Assembly: GCA_945861295.1 (NCBI GenBank)
Contig: CAMAUF010000041.1
Coordinates: forward strand, 1-10,548
DNA length: 10,548 nt
Direction of reading: 5' to 3'
Origin: a bacterium
GTDB lineage: Bacteria > Chloroflexota > Dehalococcoidia > Tepidiformales > Tepidiformaceae
Made by a program: the position numbers and the translations under genes. Every line of letters begins with the position of its first letter. The stretch's first letter is position 1. Positions 6,566 to 10,548 of this stretch are shown here, one piece after another. Under the pieces are notes generated by a model that was not told where the DNA came from, made no database searches, and was given only the letters and a program-made list of their open reading frames with translations.

Positions 6566-7768
6566 ATGGTCCTGCCGCTCTCCGGTATCCGCGTCATCGA
6601 AGTGGCCAACTATGTCGCTGGCCCGGCGGCTGGCGCGCTGATGGCCGACCTTGGCGCGGACGTGATTAAAGTCGAACCCCCCGGCGGCGATGTCATGCGC
6701 GGCGCCCAGGCCCGTGTCCACAGCGACGCGCCGCCGGTCGATTGGCTCTTTACGCTCGAGAATCGCGGCAAGCGTTCGATTTGCGTGGCGCTCGATCAGC
6801 CCGGCGGCCCCGAGGTCGTCCACCGGCTTGTGGCCGGCGCCGATATCTTCTTGTCGAACTTGTTCGCCAGCCGGCTCGCCAAGTACCGGCTCACCTTCGA
6901 CGAGCTTCGCGCCGTCAATCCGCGGATCGTCTTCACGTCGGTGACCGGGTACGGCATCCATGGGCCCGAAGCGGACCGGCCGGCGTTCGACTTCGCTGGC
7001 TTTTGGGCGCGCTCCGGGATCATGTCCGTGATCGGTCACCCAGGGCAGCCGCCGGTCATCAGCCGTATCGCGCAAGGGGACCACACGACGGGCATGAACG
7101 CTCTGGCGGCAACGTTCGCGGCGCTGCGCTTGCGCGACCTAACCGGGGAAGCCCAGGCCGTCGAGGTCTCGCTTCAACAGACCGGCCTGTACACGATCGC
7201 GACGGACATCGCGCGGGTGCTGCTCGACGGGTATCAGCCGCACAAGCCGGATAGGACGGCGCCGTCGAACCCGATCTTCAACACGTACCAATGCGGCGAT
7301 GGCCGTTGGCTGATGGTTGTCCACATGACACCGGACCCGTACTGGCCGAAGTTCGCGGCGGCCGTGGGCCGCCCAGAGTGGGCGACGGACGAGCGTTACC
7401 TGACGATGCCGGGCCGGGCACAGTACGGGCGTGAGCTTGCCATCGAAATCTCGCGCCTCTTCGCCGAACACGATTTCGCCTATTGGTCGCGCAAACTGGA
7501 CGAGCACGGCCTGATTTGGGCGCCGGCCGCGACGCTCCCGGAGGTCGTGTCGGACCCGCAGCTGCGTGCAATGGGCGCGTTCCAGCCGGCTCGCTCTGGC
7601 GAGAAGACGTTCGAGACTGTCGGCGTGCCGTTCTACCTCGCGGGAGCTGCCGTTACACCGCAGGGTCCGGCGCCGCAGCCGGGCGAGCACGGCGAGGCGA
7701 TCCTCAGTGAAGCCGGTTACACCGATGTCGAGGTCGCGGACTTGGCAGCCACGCGGGTGTTCGGTTAG
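6566..7768 (+). CDS. CaiB/BaiF family III CoA-transferase
   Basis: Family III CoA-transferases move CoA between carboxylic acids through aspartyl-CoA and mixed-anhydride intermediates (formyl-CoA:oxalate, carnitine and bile-acid CoA-transferases, among others). Seen in 400 residues: the classic start LSGIRVIEVANYVAGP, LMADLGADVIKVEPPGGD (CoA-binding region), LENRGKRSICVAL, NPRIVFTSVTGYG, and the likely nucleophile Asp172 in QGDHTTGMNALAA. The C-terminal part keeps the LxxxGLIWAPxxTxxEVxxDPQ-like segment. The start ATG follows the hexamer CATACT by six bases. A GGGAGGAG lies about 21 bases upstream, too far for normal use. It is 54 bp downstream of serA and could be read through from it, but its chemistry has no obvious link to serine. 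The specific acid substrate cannot be told from sequence. Confidence 0.92.
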   Translation: MVLPLSGIRVIEVANYVAGPAAGALMADLGADVIKVEPPGGDVMRGAQARVHSDAPPVDWLFTLENRGKRSICVALDQPGGPEVVHRLVAGADIFLSNLFASRLAKYRLTFDELRAVNPRIVFTSVTGYGIHGPEADRPAFDFAGFWARSGIMSVIGHPGQPPVISRIAQGDHTTGMNALAATFAALRLRDLTGEAQAVEVSLQQTGLYTIATDIARVLLDGYQPHKPDRTAPSNPIFNTYQCGDGRWLMVVHMTPDPYWPKFAAAVGRPEWATDERYLTMPGRAQYGRELAIEISRLFAEHDFAYWSRKLDEHGLIWAPAATLPEVVSDPQLRAMGAFQPARSGEKTFETVGVPFYLAGAAVTPQGPAPQPGEHGEAILSEAGYTDVEVADLAATRVFG

Positions 7769-7787
7769 GCGGCGTCGCGCCGGGGGT

Positions 7788-7809
7788 GTCCCTCGATGCC
7801 GGCGAGGAC
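7788..7809 (+). other. Small inverted repeat between the CoA-transferase and hicB
   Basis: CCTCG (7791-7795) pairs with CGAGG (7803-7807) around a 7-base loop. Two more pairs are possible across a one-base bulge (GT at 7788-7789, AC at 7808-7809). No T-run follows, so it is at best a weak terminator for the upstream gene. Confidence 0.2.
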
Positions 7810-7813
7810 GGCT

Positions 7814-7828
7814 CTGATATGATGTCAG
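7814..7828 (+). promoter_or_regulatory. Extended -10 promoter and imperfect dyad just before hicB
   Basis: TGATATGAT (7815-7823) is an extended -10 (TGn plus TATGAT, 5 of 6 to consensus), and the hicB ATG begins seven bases after its last base. Transcription would therefore start at or next to the ATG, giving a leaderless message. The same bases form an imperfect 15-bp palindrome, CTGATATGATGTCAG, with 6 of 7 arm positions paired. It could be an operator for autoregulation. No good -35 is seen. Confidence 0.45.
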
Positions 7829-7829
7829 A

Positions 7830-8048
7830 ATGAAGCATGAGTTCACGGCGATCGTGGTCCCGTCCGAGGAGGGGGGGTTCGGCGCGTTCTGCCCGGAAGT
7901 CCCGGCGGCCAACGGCCAGGGGGAGACGATCGAGGAGGCCAAGGCAGACTTGGCCCTCGCGATCGAGCTGGTGCTCGACTTGATGTGCGAGCGGGCGTTG
8001 CGCGAGGAATTGCCCGGTGCGATCCGCGAAACGGTCATGGTCGGATGA
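7830..8048 (+). CDS. hicB: HicB-family antitoxin (short form)
   Basis: HicB antitoxins bind and neutralise the HicA mRNA-cleaving toxin. The 72 residues show the HicB-like, partial RNase H-type fold signature: MKHEFTAIV, then GGFGAFCPEVPAANGQGET, then IEEAKADLALAIELVLDL, and the short-form ending AIRETVMVG. No C-terminal ribbon-helix-helix or HTH follows, so this protein probably cannot bind DNA by itself. Its stop overlaps the start of hicA by 4 bp (ATGA), which ties their translation together. The order is antitoxin first, opposite to the classical hicA-hicB arrangement but seen in many short-form pairs. The promoter geometry suggests leaderless translation. Confidence 0.9.
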   Translation: MKHEFTAIVVPSEEGGFGAFCPEVPAANGQGETIEEAKADLALAIELVLDLMCERALREELPGAIRETVMVG

Positions 8049-8239
8049 AGCGTGGCGACCTGGTCCGCCACCTGCGGGCTTCGGGCTGCGTGATCCTGCG
8101 CGAAGGCGGCGCACACACGGTCTGGGTCGGACCTGATGGCACGCGTGAGTCCGCGGTCCCGCGTCATTCTGAAATCAAGAACGTGGTTGTTCGGAAGATC
8201 TGCCGCGACTTCGGGATCGCAATGCCCCAGCGGGGATAA
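8045..8239 (+). CDS. hicA: HicA-family mRNA interferase toxin
   Basis: HicA toxins are small double-stranded-RNA-binding-fold ribonucleases that cleave mRNA and tmRNA when not bound by HicB. Seen from the ATG at 8045: 64 residues, MKRGDLVRHLRASGCVILRE, then the catalytic-loop GGAH with the conserved His24, VWVGPDGTRESAVPRHSEIK, and the family-typical RKICRDFGIAMP near the end. The frame is open upstream to 7985, but that part is out-of-frame hicB, and the overlapping ATGA marks the true start. Length and catalytic histidine are normal, so the toxin looks functional. Confidence 0.9.
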   Translation: MKRGDLVRHLRASGCVILREGGAHTVWVGPDGTRESAVPRHSEIKNVVVRKICRDFGIAMPQRG

Positions 8240-8251
8240 CCGGTCCCGCTT

Positions 8252-8268
8252 GAACGAAGTGAGCGTTC
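8252..8268 (+). other. Inverted repeat downstream of hicA
   Basis: GAACG (8252-8256) and CGTTC (8264-8268) flank a 7-base loop 12 bases after the hicA stop. With a 5-bp stem and no T-run it is a weak hairpin, possibly a 3' end or processing signal. Confidence 0.2.
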
Positions 8269-8345
8269 CTCGCCGCCTTCAGAACGGAGGGGTCCACCCC
8301 GTCACCGACCAGCACAGGGGCCAAGCGCTTATTCGTGACGGAAGG

Positions 8346-8351
8346 TACAAT
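8346..8351 (+). promoter_or_regulatory. -10 element candidate for the SnoaL-like gene
   Basis: TACAAT matches the -10 consensus at 5 of 6 positions and lies 35 bases before the ATG at 8387, in the 147-bp gap after hicA. No good -35 is found at 16-18 bp. AGGTG at 8372-8376 may serve as ribosome binding site, ten bases before the ATG. The rest of the gap holds only short inverted repeats (8252-8268 and GGGGTCCACCCC at 8289-8300). Confidence 0.35.
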
Positions 8352-8386
8352 CGGCGCGCAATCTCAACGTCAGGTGTCTTTCGCGC

Positions 8387-9193
8387 ATGAGCAACTCCGA
8401 CGCCGCCAGTGCGCTCCTCACGGCCATCAACCTGGACCGGTTCCCCGAGATCGAGGCCCGGCATAACCCCGATGTGCTTTTCAACTCGTTCCGCGGGCCC
8501 ACGCTTCGCGGCTCCGTGAACGTGGGCGATTGGCACCGCGAGTTCCTGAGCGAGTACGCAGACTGCTCCTACGGCGACGTGGAGACGCTGGAAGACGGCG
8601 ACGCGGTCGCTTGCCGCGCGACGATCGAGGCCAAGGCCTACGACTGGCGCGCCTTCACGCAGCGCGTCCTCGAGGTCATGGACTTCGAAGAGGGTGGCAT
8701 CGAGAACCGCCGTCTGTACGGCATGCTCCGTGACGTCGAGTTCGACAAGCCGGCGAACGCGGCCATGGACAACGCCAAGGGGTATCGCGGCGGCAGCGCG
8801 AGCGCGACTAAGCGCACCGTTGAGGCCGCCTTCACGGCGCTCCTCGCCAGTGATTTCGAGGCCGCCAAGCCGCACTTCCACGACAAGTCCGTGGTCATCG
8901 ACGGCGTCTACGGCCTCGCCAGCGGGTTCGACAAGATCGCGGCCCATCTCGCCGCCGTCCCCCAACCCGCCTTCGGCGTGGCTCGCGCGACGGTGGTGTT
9001 GGCGAGCGACCATGATGCCGTCGTCGAGGTCGCGATCGACCCGACGCGCCCTCGCGCAGCCCACTGGGTGCGGCTGGTCGACGGCAAGGTGATCGTGATC
9101 GAAACGTACTGGATGCTGCGCGAGATCGGCGTCCGCTACGACGTTACCTATGACCGCGACCGTCACGCGCGCAAGGTGATTTTGCCGATTTAG
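8387..9193 (+). CDS. Protein of two SnoaL/NTF2-like domains, function unknown
   Basis: The 268-residue product appears to hold two NTF2/SnoaL-like alpha+beta cone domains in tandem. The first (about 1-128) starts with a helix over a FNSFRGPTLRGSVNVGDW-like pocket region and ends in acidic beta strands. The second (about 138-255) opens with TKRTVEAAFTALLASDFEAA, the helix typical of SnoaL-like proteins, followed by FHDKSVVIDGVYGLASG, and a closing strand pair VRLVDGKVIVIETYWML that fits the fold well. These folds serve as small-molecule isomerases, hydrolases, binding pockets or dimerisation units, so a reaction cannot be assigned. No signal peptide or membrane segment is seen, so it is probably cytoplasmic. 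It stands alone between hicA and gyrA in the same direction, with a weak ribosome binding site. Confidence 0.7.
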   Translation: MSNSDAASALLTAINLDRFPEIEARHNPDVLFNSFRGPTLRGSVNVGDWHREFLSEYADCSYGDVETLEDGDAVACRATIEAKAYDWRAFTQRVLEVMDFEEGGIENRRLYGMLRDVEFDKPANAAMDNAKGYRGGSASATKRTVEAAFTALLASDFEAAKPHFHDKSVVIDGVYGLASGFDKIAAHLAAVPQPAFGVARATVVLASDHDAVVEVAIDPTRPRAAHWVRLVDGKVIVIETYWMLREIGVRYDVTYDRDRHARKVILPI

Positions 9194-9277
9194 CGGCCGT
9201 CTGTGACGCGACCTTCGCCACAATGCCGGACCGAAACTGACTGGGTCAATCCGCGCGCTCGTAAGCCACCGCAACTG

Positions 9278-9293
9278 TACGATAGCCCTATCG
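9278..9293 (+). promoter_or_regulatory. Possible -10 and overlapping dyad before gyrA
   Basis: TACGAT (9278-9283) is a fair -10 hexamer without a clear -35. It overlaps a perfect inverted repeat, CGATAG-CC-CTATCG (9280-9293), in the 135-bp gap before gyrA. The position suits an operator or a 5' transcript hairpin. A smaller dyad, TGAC-TGG-GTCA, lies at 9238-9248. Confidence 0.35.
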
Positions 9294-9328
9294 ATTTCGC
9301 ACCACCAACGCCGTAGGAACCCCGCCGC

Positions 9329-10548
9329 ATGCCCGACCCGATCCTCCCGACCTTGAATGTACGCCCGGTTGGCATCGTGGCCGAGATGCGCACGAGCTAT
9401 CTCGAATACGCGATGAGCGTCATCGTTTCCCGCGCGCTCCCCGATGTGCGGGACGGCCTCAAGCCGGTGCAACGGCGGATCATGTGGGGCATGTTCGACG
9501 GTGGCGCCCGCGCGGGCGCCGGGTACCGGAAGAGCGCCGGCACCGTCGGCGAGGTCATGGGACGCTATCACCCCCATGGCGATGGGCCGGTGTACGAAGC
9601 GATGGTCCGCATGGCGCAGGACTTTTCGCTTCGCTACCCGCTCGTCGATGGCCAGGGCAACTTCGGCAGCGTCGATGGCGACCCACCGGCGGCCATGCGC
9701 TACACGGAATCGCGGATGTCGGCGATCGCGGAAGAGTTGCTGGTTGATATCGACCAGAACACGGTGGATTTTCGACCGAACTACGATGGCCGCTACAACG
9801 AACCCGTCGTGCTCACATCCCGCATCCCGAACCTGCTGGCGAACGGCTCGTCAGGCATCGCCGTCGGCATGGCGACGAACATCCCGCCGCACAACATCGG
9901 CGAGCTCTGCGACGCCATCGCGATGCTGGTCGACAGCCCGGAGTCGACGCTTGAAGACCTCCTGACCGTCGTCCAAGGACCGGACTTCCCGACTTACGGC
10001 ATCGCCTTAGTCGGGAAGAATCGCGAACAGGTGCGCCTCGCTTATGGCGAAGGCCATGGCCGGATCACGTTGCACGCGCGCACGCACGTCGAAGAGAACA
10101 GCCGCGGCCGGACGGCGATGATCGTCACTGAGCTGCCTTACCAGGTGAACAAGGCGACGCTTATCGAGAAGATCGCGGACCTTGTGCGCGACGGGAAGAT
10201 CACCGGCATCGCCGATTTGCGCGACGAATCGGACCGCAACGGGATGCGGATGGTGATCGAACTGCGGCGCGAAGGCCAAGTCGCGACGATCAAGAACCTA
10301 CTCTATAAGCACACGGCGATGCGTTCGACGTTCGCGGTGAATATGATGGCGATCGTCGATGGCCAGCCCCGCCGGCTCGGCCTCAAGCGCGCGCTCGAAC
10401 TGTTCATTCAACACCGCCACGAAGTCATTCGGCGGCGGACCGAGCATCAGCTCGAAAAAGCGCGTGAGCGGGACCACATCCTCCAGGGCTTGATCAAAGC
10501 GATCGAGGTCGTGGATCAGATTATCGCATCGATCCGCGCCGCCGAATC
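9329..10548 (+). CDS. gyrA: GyrA, DNA gyrase subunit A (N-terminal part, runs off window)
   Basis: GyrA is the DNA-cleaving subunit of gyrase, which adds negative supercoils as an A2B2 tetramer with GyrB. The ATG at 9329 has AGGA ten bases upstream and reads MPDPILPTLNVRPVGIVAEM. The frame stays open for 406 codons to the edge. Seen: MSVIVSRALPDVRDGLKPVQ, the winged-helix motif GRYHPHGDGPVYEA, QGNFGSVDGD, the active-site Tyr125 in AAMRYTE (Tyr122 in E. coli), the tower-domain start near IPPHNIGELCDAI, and the coiled-coil entry RALELFIQHRHEVIRRRTEHQ. The FGSVDGD context and overall similarity favour GyrA over ParC, but the C-terminal GyrA box that would settle this is outside. In the quinolone pocket, Gly86, Pro87 and Glu90 stand where E. 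coli has Ser83, Ala84 and Asp87. Confidence 0.95.
   Translation, partial: MPDPILPTLNVRPVGIVAEMRTSYLEYAMSVIVSRALPDVRDGLKPVQRRIMWGMFDGGARAGAGYRKSAGTVGEVMGRYHPHGDGPVYEAMVRMAQDFSLRYPLVDGQGNFGSVDGDPPAAMRYTESRMSAIAEELLVDIDQNTVDFRPNYDGRYNEPVVLTSRIPNLLANGSSGIAVGMATNIPPHNIGELCDAIAMLVDSPESTLEDLLTVVQGPDFPTYGIALVGKNREQVRLAYGEGHGRITLHARTHVEENSRGRTAMIVTELPYQVNKATLIEKIADLVRDGKITGIADLRDESDRNGMRMVIELRREGQVATIKNLLYKHTAMRSTFAVNMMAIVDGQPRRLGLKRALELFIQHRHEVIRRRTEHQLEKARERDHILQGLIKAIEVVDQIIASIRAAE

Noticed and set aside
4328..7084. A 918-codon open frame on the minus strand opposite the aminotransferase, serA and the CoA-transferase
   Set aside because: It spans three well-supported plus-strand genes. Its product is a low-identity Arg/Asp/His-rich string with no known motif, the usual mirror frame produced by GC-rich codon use.
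7139..8167. A 342-codon minus-strand open frame across the CoA-transferase end and hicBA
   Set aside because: It is antisense to three recognised genes, and its Arg-rich translation has no motif.
8289..8300. GGGGTCCACCCC as a terminator or operator
   Set aside because: The arms are short and GC-rich, no T-run follows, and it is not placed at a promoter; this level of symmetry is expected by chance in such GC-rich sequence.
8279..9577. A 432-codon minus-strand open frame across the SnoaL-like gene and the start of gyrA
   Set aside because: It overlaps two plus-strand genes with better family support, and its product is typical antisense composition.
1..10548. tRNA, rRNA, CRISPR array, insertion sequence or attachment site
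   Set aside because: I looked for and did not find long direct repeats, transposase motifs or RNA-gene signatures in the gaps, all of which are 150 bp or shorter.

Overview
The window is high-GC bacterial chromosome with tightly packed genes. Everything left of about 3725 is read on the minus strand and everything right of about 3803 on the plus strand, so the short gap 3726-3802 is a divergent promoter hub. The gene set (LuxR/AAA/cyclase signalling protein, Rex, SelA, class V aminotransferase next to SerA, family III CoA-transferase, small HicB-HicA pair, GyrA) would fit a high-GC Chloroflexota such as a Dehalococcoidia-like lineage. That placement is an inference from gene style, not from a marker gene.

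Left, minus strand: selA (selenocysteine synthase, 3725-2364), then rex (NADH/NAD+-sensing repressor, 2275-1639), then a large regulator (1568 to beyond position 1) that begins with a MalT-like AAA ATPase domain and ends with a LuxR-like helix-turn-helix and a class III nucleotidyl cyclase domain. Two of these genes are broken as written. rex changes frame inside a short CG dinucleotide tract near its 5' end. The regulator jumps, with a frame change, from its Walker B motif straight into late helical repeats, which looks like a large internal deletion. rex and the regulator each have a recognisable promoter-like sequence with 17-bp spacing.

Right, plus strand: a PLP-dependent class V aminotransferase (probably acting as phosphoserine aminotransferase) and serA, 3 bp apart, form a serine biosynthesis operon. 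A CaiB/BaiF CoA-transferase follows after 54 bp. Next come a compact hicB-hicA toxin-antitoxin pair with a 4-bp overlap, a protein of two SnoaL/NTF2-like domains, and the N-terminal 406 codons of gyrA, which runs off the window.

The hub gives some functional logic: the plus side makes L-serine, and SelA on the minus side converts seryl-tRNA(Sec) to selenocysteinyl-tRNA(Sec). I see no RNA genes, CRISPR array or insertion sequence, and no convincing undescribed system. The signals most worth a second look are the collapsed regulator, the rex frameshift tract, the alternative hairpins in the rex leader, the operator-like dyad over the hicB promoter, and the changed quinolone-pocket residues of GyrA.
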